NCBI GenBank assembly: GCA_030490835.1
Contig: CM059973.1
Location: 89,177,641 to 89,241,640, forward strand
DNA from: Annona cherimola
Lineage: Eukaryota; Streptophyta; Magnoliopsida; Magnoliales; Annonaceae
DNA: 64,000 nt
Direction of reading: 5' to 3'
Position 1 is the stretch's first letter, and the number at the start of each line of letters is the position of its first letter. Positions 11,644 through 23,400 of this stretch are shown in pieces. The notes beneath the pieces were generated by a model. That model saw only the letters and a program-made list of their open reading frames with translations, made no database searches and was not told the DNA's origin. Made by a program: the position numbers and the translations under genes.

Positions 11644-14600
11644 AGTTTTCTCCTTTACTGTCTACTCATGAACTGGAATGGACAAGTTTTGATTACTCTG
11701 ACGAATAAAGATGCAAGAAGACGAAGGGAAAGAGGGAAGAAACAGAGCAATGGCGTGAAAATGAGTCCAAGACAGCCACAACGACCCTGCTTTGTTGTAG
11801 AGATCTTAATGGAGGTTCTTTAAAAAATCAAAAAAGAACCAATAGGAAGAACAAGCATACCGACAATGACGAAAGCAATGCGCCTGAAATAGTGAAGCAT
11901 GACACATAAAAGTCATTTTCATTGGGATTACCATGGCTAAGATCTGGTAGCTTAGGGAACTTGGCCGCATGAGGTAAGACAAGCAGCAAGAGAAGAAACG
12001 ATTAATAGGTTTTATTTCAGAAGGAAAGAAATAAAGAAATGGGAATAGATATAGATGGGATGATATGTGCTATTCAGATGTAATCTGGGTCCTGTTGTGA
12101 ATGGGTTAACAGGTTCATGTGCAGTTGCTGTAAAAGACAGCAAATGAAACAAGAAGTGATTTCAAAGGGGGTACGAGGACAGAACACGGTAAAAGGAGAT
12201 GGTTGACACCGGGAGGACTTTCCATGGTTCTTAAGGCCAGTATTTTGATTGAACTCTGTCCTGACTTCTGAAACCTTGCAGCACAGCTTTTCTGTTCTTT
12301 TCATCCTGCTGTTACGTCTGTGACCCTCTACAGTTAAAAATGGTTGGTTGGACTTGGGAATGGCAGCTTTTTTGTTCACCTGGATTGTCCTAAAAATCCC
12401 AATTCATGAACAGGATGATTCCATCTCTAAATGAAGTACCAAACAAGAAATCGTATCCTTGACAAGGTAAATAAAAATAAAATTCACAGCACTTTCTTTA
12501 AAATATGCATCCAGGATTATATGGCAATCCTTGTTAATTTGAGTTCCCGCAAAGCTCTTTCCAGCGTTTTAGGACTGGATGATTGTTGACATGGGCACTT
12601 GGAAGTCAGTGACTCTTTTCACGGCTGGCCCCTGTTCAAATTCATTTGTGATGGGCCTTTGATTTTACCGTCGTTCTGCCTCTAACTCCCAGCTTCAATT
12701 AATCCGACCAGGTCAAAAAACAAAACAAACCGGAAAAAAAAAAAAAAAAAAAAGGAAATCGAGAGAGCTTGAATGGAAAACATATATTAATGTTTCATAG
12801 GGGGAACCCCACGTCATATGAAGACTTTAAAATTTGGGTCGGATGGCGACCATTGGAGAGAGAAGGAGTGGGATTGAAATTTTAAATTTGGCGGGAGAGA
12901 GAATCATTGGGCTTTGAAAGTGACTCGTCTTTGGAGGCAGCCTAAGGCACCTCAGGGAAAATGATGATTTTAGAATAAATTAAAATATAATAATACAACT
13001 CAAGCCTCTTGTTTCGCAATTACATTAGAAATTTAATGATCAGGTACAACTGCCTGTAGGGTTACTTACAATCTGCCTGGTTGCAAATTTTCACCAAAAG
13101 CTGCAGCCTTTCCAATCGAGAAGGGCTGGAACTCGGTGCAATTCAGTTCCACGCTTAGCAGATGTTAGTGATTTGGGATCCATGAAAATATATTTAAAAA
13201 TGAATGAACATAACTGATGTTGCTTTTATTAGTAAGATCCATGCAATTGAAATAAAATTTGTACCGTTTGAGGATTATGGATGGATATCCGTAAAAACCC
13301 GTCTCGTTTCATAGCTTATTTATTTAATTAAATGATATTATACATTCGGTTGTAATTTAGCTGGCTAATAGCCTTGATTCTTTCATATTTGTGATATTTT
13401 TTATCTTCATTTTTACGTATGTGCAGGTGTATTTAGTTTCTACACCAAAGTTTAACATTTTTTTTTAATAAGAAAGTTTAACAATTTGAATACGTTTTTT
13501 TTTTACATATTTTCAAAAATAAAAATTTGATCATTTTTCATATTTGAACCAGTGTGAGATACATGAAATTTTTATTTTTTATACAATTATAAAAAATATT
13601 TTTAAAAATAGTAAAACTTGGTATATGAACAAAGCATATTTGAGTCCGCATAAAAATATATAAAATAAGAAATATACTAGATGTATAATATCATTATCCC
13701 CTAAACGTTTCCATTTTAACTAAGTGGTAGTAGAAAACATGGTGAACAAATTAAATTGTATAAATATTACTGCTAGGTGTGTATATATAATGGTTTTACA
13801 ATTAACAGAACGATGAGATTAAGCATCCCCGGTATAGACTATTCATTAAAATAATAGTTAACGTGCTTATTAATAAATTATGCCACGCAATCTGATGTGC
13901 TCTTGTATCCTTGAAATGTCGTGTGATGTGAAAAATGACATGGTTGCACCATATGCCGGTACACCGTGCACCTCGGCTATTAAAAATAATGATGTTGGTC
14001 ATTTGTTGTAAAGTGTTTGACAAGGTTTCCCAATTCCCCCGAATATCACGGTGGAATGAGACGACCCATCAAATGCCCGGCTAAAGCACTGGTCATGGGC
14101 TCATGGCACGCGGAGTTCAACGGAGGTCATTTTTGAATTATTAATTATTATTCTCCAGATGCATTTGCAAAGCAGTTCCCAGGGCTGGGCTGGGGAGACG
14201 TTAATTTCACGGTAATTCGGATCGTGGCGTTTTCAGTTCACCCGTAGAGGCGACGAAGGTGCATGTGCGACCCAGCAAGACACGAAAAGCCACGACCCAT
14301 GTTTTGATGCTGAGGGCTAGCAAACCCATCGCTTTCATGTGGAATAACAGCCAATTATATGCCAACTCCAGAGATGCTCACGCCAAGTTGTAACATGGAG
14401 AGCAGGATCGATGGTAGGAAGAAACTTGTGCGGGCTGGTTCATAGAAAATGAGATTTGGCTCAGGCAATTGAATAAAGAGCCGTGGCTGATAACATTGGA
14501 AAAAAAGAAAGGTAAAGTTGCCAGTTGTTAGTTGTTACGCATTGAAAACGAAAGTAAAAGCAATTGTATTCTTCCTCCATTTGGTACTCAGTCATGCGGG

Positions 14601-14795
14601 GGTACTTCGTACTCATGTCTTGTGATTAATTTTGGGAACTCAAGATTCGCATACGTGCAGCATCAGTGACAGCGATCGAGCCAGGACCATGTTCATAAAA
14701 TTTCTTATTTAATCCTATACACCGTATTGACTATTGAGTCCGGTCAAAGTTAAATTAGTCATGACCGTAATATTCGAAAAATTACCGAAGTTGAG
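11644..14795. other. Upstream region of the NifS-like gene, then intergenic DNA
   Basis: The first few hundred bases should hold the promoter and 5' UTR of the minus-strand gene starting at 11643. The 101-codon frame at 12074-12379 (minus) matches no family I know and has no splice context, so I do not call it a gene. A poly(A) run lies at about 12731-12752. The rest has no recognisable coding or RNA gene. Confidence 0.5.
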
Positions 14796-15203
14796 GGAAC
14801 CCAATCCAGTGCACCCGGGTGCATTCAGCCTCAACGCACCCGGGTGCACTGCACCTATTTTTTTTATTTTTTTTTAAAAATTTTTCATGAAGTTGTTAAT
14901 ATAGGTTTATTTAACATATGTATCAATTTTTTACTATTTTTGGAGATTTTTAGATATTTTTTTTAGATTTTTTAAAATCAGTGGCATTTTTCGTAATTTT
15001 AAATTACCGAAAATGCCATTGATTTTAAAAAATCTAAAAAAAAATCTAAAAGTCTTCAAAAATAGTAAAAATTGATACATATGTTAAATAAACCTATATT
15101 AACCATTGTATAAAAAATTTTCAAAAAAAAATAAAAAAAAATAGGTGCAGTGCACCCGAGTGCATTGAGGCTGAATGCACTCGGGTGCACTGGATTGGGT
15201 TCC
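14796..15203. mobile_element. Mutator-like foldback MITE with perfect 9-bp TSD
   Basis: The element is one long inverted repeat of about 408 bp. The left end is GGAACCCAATCCAGTGCACC and the right end is its inverse, GGTGCACTGGATTGGGTTCC. The arms continue through a repeated CACCCGGGTGCA word and a T-rich stretch to a core where AGTGGCATTTTCG meets its inverse. The flanks are GAAGTTGAG at 14787-14795 and again at 15204-15212, a perfect 9-bp duplication, which with very long terminal repeats is the mark of Mutator-type (MULE) elements. There is no coding capacity. Confidence 0.9.
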
Positions 15204-15212
15204 GAAGTTGAG

Positions 15213-15867
15213 ACGGGCATCGAGGTAGACTAAAATTGATAATGAAAGTTGAAAACACAAGCCATGCTTAAAATATTTAACATTTTATAGGATATCGTAG
15301 GGACACGGTAGATCAAAACTTAACCATATTTCTGGATCTGGTCAAGGAATCCAGCGCACATCAGTTTCGGGTTAGTTAACCGTCGAACTATGTATAAGAC
15401 ACATCGGATTGACACCAAGGTCACGAGCCAATCAGGACCCGTTTACACCCGTTAAAAAGTCTCGCGTCTCTAAATTTCCGGTATGACTCTCTCTTTCTTT
15501 TTTTTTTTATATATTAGGGTTCTTGATAGATGATTGAGAAGTTTCGTCGCATAAGGACCCCGGAAAGCGAGAATCAGAAAGCAGCATATTCTCTCCACAC
15601 CGGAAGGATTGGAAGAAAAAAAAAAAAAAAAGGAGTCCTGCTTTAACGACTTCAATGCCGTATCAGTTTTACTCATTTTTAAAAAAATTTATAAAATTCT
15701 GTCCAGATACATGGGCTCAAGCAAATTTTTTTTTATAATCCAATTTTTACAAAAAATTAATATTAATCTTTAAAAAAATTTCAGAATAAAAAATATGATA
15801 ACTGACCAAATGTGATTTTCCAGAACCCACGGATTCACATTTCGATCCAATGATCAGTTCGGATCCT
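15213..15867. other. Intergenic spacer
   Basis: Mixed sequence with two homopolymer tracts (T run near 15497, A run near 15616). It contains no gene. It ends in the LINE target sequence TCTGATCCCGACTATT. Confidence 0.5.
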
Positions 15868-15883
15868 TCTGATCCCGACTATT

Positions 15884-18800
15884 TTTTTTTTTTTTGATAA
15901 ATGGATGCACTCTATCCCTGACCCCTTTCAATGTGGAAGGGGTAATGGATGGAGTAATCCAAGCAATTCATTGCCGAAAAATTGTCTGTACATATTTTTC
16001 CAAAAATGGCTTGGGGGGGTTACCCCACCAAAGCTGGTGGTCTAAAGTAGAGACAGAGGCTAGATCGGCTAAGGAGTGAGTGACAGCATTTCCTTGCCGT
16101 AATACATGGTGAACTGAGAAAAATTCATTTTCGCTGATAATCGATCTGGCTTCACCAATAATGAATCCCACAGGGGAGGAAATGGGTTCTGGATTGGCCA
16201 AAAAGTTGCAAAGGGTGAGGGAGTCGGTCTCGAACAGAGCGTGACTGATGTCAATTTGGAGAGCTCGTTTAAGTCCTAAAAGGAAAACGGTAGCTTCCAT
16301 CAGTAGTGGGTCCGCATACTCTCTTCTCCTCCAGCCACTCGCAGCAATAAAAGATCCCTCCGAATCTCTAATCACTGCAGCACACCCAAATACTCCATTA
16401 TCCCTCTGGCAACGAGCATCCGTATTGATCTTCACGTACCCCGGGGGCAGCTTGACCCATCGTGGCACCACGGGTCTTTCCAGTATCCCTGACTGGACAA
16501 GCAGTTTTGCCTTTCTATGTTGGTGGAGGAACTCCACACACCAGGCTAAAGTGTCCTCAAAGATTGGTCGGGATCCCTCCTCCTCGAATTTGTTCCGTTG
16601 AAACCAAACCCTCCAACAGCAAAGGATAAAGAGAGTGAGATCGTCAGATCTGTTTTCTCTCATGAGCGAGTCAAAGACCATCTGTATCGTAGCATCAGTG
16701 GAGGCCAACCTTGCGGCATCTCTGCGGACTCCCAATGTCGTAGTGCACCTAAGGAAAAGGTGGTTCGCGTCTTCAATTTCCCTTTTGCATAATATACAGT
16801 GGGGATCCACCTCCATTCCCCTACAGATTAAGTTTTGCATGGTAGGAAGGACATTTTTGAGGAGTCTCCATCCAAAAATGATTACCTTTGATGGGAGATC
16901 GAGCCGCCAAACAGCTTTGAAGGATATATTGGGGGCCTGGGTGTCGCTACTCGCGCACAATAGCCTGTATGCCGATTTGACTGTGTAGTTGCCATTTGGT
17001 CCGTGCATCCAGAACACACAGTCCTCTACTGGTTCTAAGGGGATTGGAATCATATTAACTTCGTGCCACCGTGCCTCCCCCATAGCAGCCACCACGCGGT
17101 CCATTTGCCACGAATTCGTTTCACCATCCATGAAGTGATTTGCCGTCACATTCTCCGGGATTGAAGCTGGGAGGGGTCCTGCTTTACGCACCATGGAATC
17201 GAGCCACATGTCAGAAAAGACCATCACCCGTTGCCCGTTGCCGATTCGCCATTTACGCCCCTCGTGGATCAAATCTCTTACCTTCAATATACTTCTCCAA
17301 GTGAATGAATCCGATGGCTTACCACTGCATGCCCAAATATCCGTGGTGGGGAAGTATCTGGACTTAAGGATTTTGTGACATAAGGACGTTTCACTAGATA
17401 CCAGCCGCCATACCTGTTTTGCTAACAGGGCAATGTTGAATTTGTGAAAGTCCTTAAATCCCATGCCACATTCCCTTTTAGGCTTACACATTTCCCGCCA
17501 GGCCACCCAGCTCATCTTCCTTTTACCATCTTTTTTGCCCCACCAGAATTTGCTTAGCATTCCATTTATATCATTGCAGAATGATTTGGGTAGTAGAAAT
17601 AAACTCATGGCGTATGACGGGATAGCCTGGGCAACCGCCTTAATTAATATCTCTTTACCACCCCATGAAAGCAGTTTACCCTTCCAGCCCTGTATGCGCT
17701 TCCAGATACGCTCCTTGAGGCCTTTGAAGAAACCCATTTTAAATCTACCGAGCCAGGCCGGGAGACCCAGGTATTGGTGGAAATCCTGACCGACAGATCT
17801 AAGGAGTTGGATCAAGTCCCTTCTGGTGTTGAACTGCGTGTTGGTGCTGAAGAAAACCGCTGTTTTGTCCACATTAACCAACTGGCCTGAAGAACCTGCA
17901 TATTGGCCTAACAAATCCAGTAACTTCGAAATATCCTCGCCACTCGCCCTAGTAAATATAATAGCGTCATCTGCAAAAAGAAGGTGTGAGATCACTGTGC
18001 CATGTGGTTGAAGTTTGATACCATGAAGGAACCCGGAAGCAACAACATGAGAAATAATGGCGGATAGCCCCTCGGCACACAGAAGAAAGAGATAAGGAGA
18101 AAGCGGATCGCCCTGCCTTAGTCCTCTGTGGGGAGAAAAGTAAGGAGAATATAAGCCGTTGACGTTGACTCGGTAGGTGACAGTGGATATGCAGCTCATA
18201 ATCCAATCAATCCATACCGGGCAGAAATTCATAGTCTCCATCATCAGTTTGAGGAAGCCCCATTCAACTCTATCATATGCCTTCGACATATCCAGCTTGA
18301 TCTCCATCTCTTGTTTGCGCCCCTTCTTGCATTTTCGAAGATAATGGATCGCCGATTTGTTCCTCGCTGATGACGTCATGGAGGGCTAGCTAGAGTCTGT
18401 TAGCTAAGACCTTAGCCAATATTTTGTATACCACATTGCAGAGGCTGATAGGTCTAAACTGAGAGAGATCCTGAGCACCGCTCCTCTTAGGGACCAATAT
18501 TAGTGTGGTGGAGTTTGTGTTCATAATGAGCCGTCGCATCTGAACGAGGTTTCTCTCCTCGAAGAATGACTTGCACCGCATGAGTATATCTCTCCCCACC
18601 GTGCCCCAATGTTTTTGAAAAAACCTCGCAGACATCCCGTCCGGTCCGGGGGCCTTAGTTGGGCACATGCTCTTGATCGCCCTAACAACTTCCTCGGCCT
18701 GAAGTGGGTTAGTCAGTAGCTGTCGCTGTTCAGAAGAGATTCTCCTCAATCCAACATTCTCGACCCACTGTGTCGTCGTCGGGTTTGATGAAGCAAAGAC

Positions 18801-19194
18801 ATCCGAGAAGTGCTTGACAGTGAGCTCTATAATGTGGTCCTGGTCTCTAACCCAATTTCCATCCTGATCCTTCAAGGCCTCAATATAGTTTGCACGTTGC
18901 CCGTTGGAGGCAATACGATGGAAAAACTTGGTGTTTTTGTCTCCCTCATGGAGCCAGTGTGACTTCGCCCTCAATCTCCAGAGTTGCTCTTTATCTTCCA
19001 GTAGTAAGTTGATTTGGAACTTGAGGGCCTGCATTGAGTCATCTCTCGTATCAGTCGGTTGAAGGGATGATAGAGAATTGAGTTCCCTTTGTTTCTTCGC
19101 GAGCACATTACGAAGATTTCCCCGATTACGACGGTTCAACTTCGAGAGTTCAGTGGCTGCTCACTTGATTTTCCATGGGATCAGACAGTGAAGA
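15884..19194 (-). mobile_element. 5'-truncated L1-type LINE insertion with target-site duplications
   Basis: On the minus strand the element runs from about 19194 down to a poly(A) tail, seen as the T run at 15884-15895. It is bracketed by TCTGATCCCGACTATT (15868-15883) and TCTGATCCTGACTATT (19195-19210), 15 of 16 identical, the target duplication of target-primed reverse transcription. About 3.3 kb survives. ORF1 and the endonuclease domain are missing, as in typical 5' truncation, so the copy is non-autonomous. Confidence 0.93.
15968..19190 (-). pseudogene. LINE pol remnant: reverse transcriptase, zinc finger, RNase H
   Basis: The frame begins in the linker after the lost endonuclease (WKIK, one stop, then ATELSKLNRRNRGN). 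It passes NTKFFHRIA and PTKAPGPDG to LANRL, where a stop follows at about 18390. The second open frame, 803 codons (18379 to 15968), continues with KLDMSKAYDRVEW, GLRQGDPLSPYLF and the catalytic LLFADDAIIF (FADD near residue 135). Next come the RT-associated zinc-binding region (CILCKREIEDANHLFLRC) and a C-terminal RNase H with NTDARC, MEA, FETDS and THSLAD. At the junction, LHDVISEEQ runs almost directly into AIHYL. Related LINEs have about 20 more residues there, so a short deletion and a frame change broke the RT. The RNase H end is open to its stop near the 3' tail. It is not functional as a whole. Confidence 0.92.
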
Positions 19195-19210
19195 TCTGAT
19201 CCTGACTATT

Positions 19211-20310
19211 AATGCCAATACACGCGGAGAACTTCGAGATCGAACAATGACATGGATTACCTCGGGGCGGGTTATTTGCCTTTTTTGTTTCTCTAAATAT
19301 GTATATTTACTTTTTAATACATAAGTTTCACCTATTTACTTTTAGAATATATAAGTTTGTCTTCTTTGCATTTTATCTCCTATTGTTAATGCGCGTCTAA
19401 AACTCTATTGTTAACCGCATATATGCGTCGACTCACATATGCAATTAATGACAGAGTTTTTAACGTATATTAACGACAAAGATTAAAGTATAAAAATGAC
19501 AAATTTATAGGGTTTTAAAAGTAAATACATCAAATTCATAAATTAAGAAGTAAATACATACAGCTAAAATGATCAAATTGTAAATAACCCCCTTAGGGCA
19601 CTACAGTAGGCTCACAATTTTATCTCAAACATACAACTAGCAAGCTCATAGAAAACCAAATAATATAATTGATAGAGGAGGAACGACAAAAATTCAAAAA
19701 GAAAGATATTAAAAAATCATACATTTAATAATAATAAGAATAATAATTATTATTATCATCACGTGGCATGATCTTGTTAACTTGAATTAAACAATGACTT
19801 ACTTAACTAACACTAATAAACTTATTTTTTTAATTAATTTTACTTTTTCTTAAATTTGTTTATTTACATATATTTAATGCATAAATTTAAAGTTACTAAT
19901 TTTGAAGATGTATATGTATTTTTTAAAACTTTAAAATAAAGATATTTTAGCCATTTTTAATAGTTAAAATCACTAAATAGTACTATGGCTAAAAATCCAA
20001 AAAATATACACATACATCAAAAAATGGTTAAACTTGATTAACAAATTTACAAAGAAAAAATAAGAATATTTTTCAATAGGTTTGTTGACACAGGCTAAGT
20101 AAGGTAGATTGCATTTACATGCTGATTTTGTCATCCACCCAAATCCAAATGCACCAGCGACGATGTTTGGGCTCATCTTTCTGGCCGAACTTGCTCTTAC
20201 GGCCCAACTAAGAACGCGGGCTGGCTGACCCGAACCGTAGAGCGGCCGTTTTGGGAGACTGCGGGAGCAATTTCGATGCAAAAAGAGAATAAAAGAAAAG
20301 AGGCTTCAAG
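19211..20310. other. Intergenic DNA with one AT-rich foldback, then GC-rich promoter-proximal DNA
   Basis: An AT-rich palindromic element lies at about 19835-20068. Its left arm has TTTCTTAAATTTGTTTA, its right arm AACAAATTTACAAAGAAA, and its core inverts around TTTTAGCCATTTTTAA / GGCTAAAAATCC. From about 20090 the sequence becomes GC-rich and leads into the dCMP deaminase gene. No coding frame is supported. Confidence 0.55.
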
Positions 20311-20347
20311 TTTCCCGCGGTTTCATCAGTAGACGGCGCGCGGGAAA
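20311..20347. promoter_or_regulatory. Pair of E2F-type sites upstream of dCMP deaminase
   Basis: TTTCCCGC lies at 20311-20318 and its inverse, GCGGGAAA, at 20340-20347, 77-113 bases before the ATG at 20424. Both match the E2F/DP consensus TTTSSCGS used by plant S-phase genes. dNTP-synthesis genes are classical E2F targets, so cell-cycle control is a reasonable inference. No TATA box is obvious. Confidence 0.6.
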
Positions 20348-20423
20348 AGGGAAAGTAAGCGCCGGTTTCTTTGGGGGCGGGTGGGTTTATTTTTGCTTTT
20401 TACCACGGAAGCCGAAGAACACC

Positions 20424-23400
20424 ATGAATTCCAGGGACTTCGCACTGATCTCTGCTGCCGCAGTGTTCGGCGCGGCCGCAGCTTCGATCTTCACGCGTTT
20501 TCTCCTCAAATCCTCTCAAACGAACGCATCATTTTCGTCGAGGAGGCTCAATGGCACCGTTGAAGATCCTCCGAAACAGAACCCTTTCGATCCATCCAAA
20601 CGCAAGGGGTAGCATCAACTCTTCTTCATGGCTGCTCTTTACTAAACATTCACTTGCTCTATCTAGCAGATCGTAGTTTGTTAGTTCGAACTTTTGATTC
20701 CCCATAAACTGTTTTTCCTTCCACTTCTCAATCACTGTCACTGCCTTGAGGGGTGGAGTAGCACCCATTTTCTGTTTTCTTTCACTTTTGGCGGGGAATT
20801 GACTACAGAAGCAGAAGGACACCATGAATTCCAGGGACTTAGCGTGATGATGATGAAACAGCCCGTTTCGATGGCTTGCTCACAGAAAATGTCACTCGTC
20901 GATCTCATGTATACCAAGCTATGGGACATCGCTTACTACTACAATATTAAGAACGATCTTTCTACTATCTGATTCTGTTGTTGAATATTCTTATTTACAT
21001 GTTTTCTTCTTTCTTGTTTTTCTTTTAACCCAGTCCTTACACTGATTTTTATTGCTTATAGATACTTATCTTGGGACGACTATTTCATGGCCATTGCGTT
21101 TCTTTCCGCCAAGCGTTCCAAGGATCCTAATAGGCAGGTAGTATTCCTGCTACTGACATCATATACTATGGTTCTGCATCTTTCTAAACTATGTTGCCAT
21201 GTGATCATTTTTGTTATTTTTGCTTGCAATTACTGACAACTAACTCATTGCTTGTATCGAACTCTATTTCTATCGTTTGGTAGGTTGGGGCATGCTTGGT
21301 CAGTCAACATGGAATAATACTTGGTAAGATTCAAAATTGGAAAATTACCAACTATTTGGTCTAGACCCAACATCTAGTTATATTTTAATCATTTGATGCT
21401 ATACAAATAAGAATAGGATGCAGATTAATATTTGTCTTCCCTCTGTATTGTTCAGAAACCCTCTCCTGGATTTTAAAATCAATGTGAATTAATACTTTTT
21501 TTTTTCTGTGAATTGGATGACAATTGATAATGCAGCTTGACATGTGAAACTAAAAGATCTATCAGAATCTTTTAATTTCCCGTACTCAAAATTTTGTTTG
21601 TTTGTTTGTTTTTGTTTTGTTTTGTTTTGTTTTTCTTTGGCTCCTTCAGGGAACAATCATAGCCTTACCATCGTTGGCTTACAAGGCAATTAAAAACATT
21701 TCAAACGGTATACTAATGGCAAACTCTCAACTGAAAGTGCTTTTAACAATGGTCATTATCATCTTTTACAATTGGATGCCTTTTCAATATTATTCTCCAT
21801 CCAGTGGGAAAGAAAGCGGGTTTTCTGAATCCCTATTGTAAACCGAACTTGTCAGAATTGTCTATTCTGTAAAAAGAATGCTGTTCATGCATCATAATTT
21901 TCTTTTTTAATCTGTGGGATTGTGAAGGGGCTGATGCTGTTGGTAATCCTCTCTAAACTGTTTTCTTCTTCATTGCTTCTGTTTCTAATTCTTATGTTCA
22001 TGTAGCCAGGAATTGGTTATAATGGATTTCCAAGAGGTTGTTCTGATGACAAACTTCCATGGGCAAAGGTGGGTCTACCGATTAGATGGGATGATTTGAT
22101 AATTTTTGCTTGTTCCATAAACATTATTATTTTTTTTCATGCATGTTTCAGAAATCCACAACTGGAGATCCTTTGGAGACGAAATATCCGTGAGTTACTT
22201 TATGATTCTTCTTAAAGTCCATTCTTGAACTTGTCTTTCGCATTGCAGTTTACATCATCAGTACTAGTATACTTCATTTCCTCCAGTTTTTTCTTATTTT
22301 TTTAATATAAATTTTATTTTTTAAATATCGCTAACAAAGCTTCTTGAAAAGTGTGCTGAGCTCATCATGTGCATGCCTCATAGTTTTGTGCTGAATGTGC
22401 TATCTATATGGCAAAACATAATGACAAACATTTTGTTGCATGGGCTGCCTGATGTGCATGGATCGCTGTCCTTGTTCCTTCCAAATTAGATTTGTGGTCA
22501 TTGTTTTCATATTTGCTCAAAAAGCTTCAACCTCAACACCTGCATTTCAAGCAACTCAATTTGGCCTTGCCAAAAGCAACATTTAAGTCAAGTTTTATTC
22601 CAAAGAACTATCCCTTCAATCATCACCACTATCATCAATCAAACTGCACTAGGAGTAAAGAGGGTCTTATATGAAGTTAGTGTAGAATAAGAATTCCCTT
22701 ACACAATATAAAAATTAATTGTGGAAAAATGATACATAAAAAATAAAATCTGAATTTAAATGCATATAAATAGACCTTAAATTCATATGCAATCAAAACT
22801 CTTATGTATCAACCTCATTGCTTCCAAAATAAACCAACCCTAGTATGGATATTTTTTCTGCATATAAATAGGCCCTAAATTCATATCCCGTCTGCAAATA
22901 AATAAACCAAAATATTACCCCTATTGTGCTTTGCACCTAAACAGAAGTATGTAATCTGTTTACTTGCTAGCTTCACCAATGCCCTTTTAGGGGTCACCTG
23001 CCCATTTTAGATCTGCATTTTGATTTTGGTCATTTCAACTCATAAGGGGTCAATGCAAGTGTTGAAGCCATTTTGCCTTTTCTCTGGAGAGTAACAAGAT
23101 AAAATTCAGTGATTTTGCACCGAAGGTTTTGCCAAATCCAGAGAATGAATCATTTAGTCATGCCTTGATATCAATCATGTATTTGCCATTTGTTCTGCTT
23201 ATTTGGTTTTGTTTGATTCACATCACATGGGGGGTCACTTCGAATCTTCTTTTGTGGTAACCCTGCACATGAATTTGCCTACAAATTACTCTATTAAATT
23301 TTGCTGAGGTTCATAATGTTGTTTTCCTTCATCTGTTGCAGATATGTTTGTCATGCTGAAGTTAATGCTATTTTAAATACGAACCATGCATCAGCTGCCG

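Noticed and set aside
12074..12379. 101-codon minus-strand frame upstream of the NifS-like gene
   Set aside because: No recognisable domain. It could be 5' UTR or intron sequence, and nothing links it to an exon.
16248..16601. Plus-strand frames opposite the LINE pol region
   Set aside because: They are shadows of the conserved minus-strand reverse transcriptase/RNase H frame.
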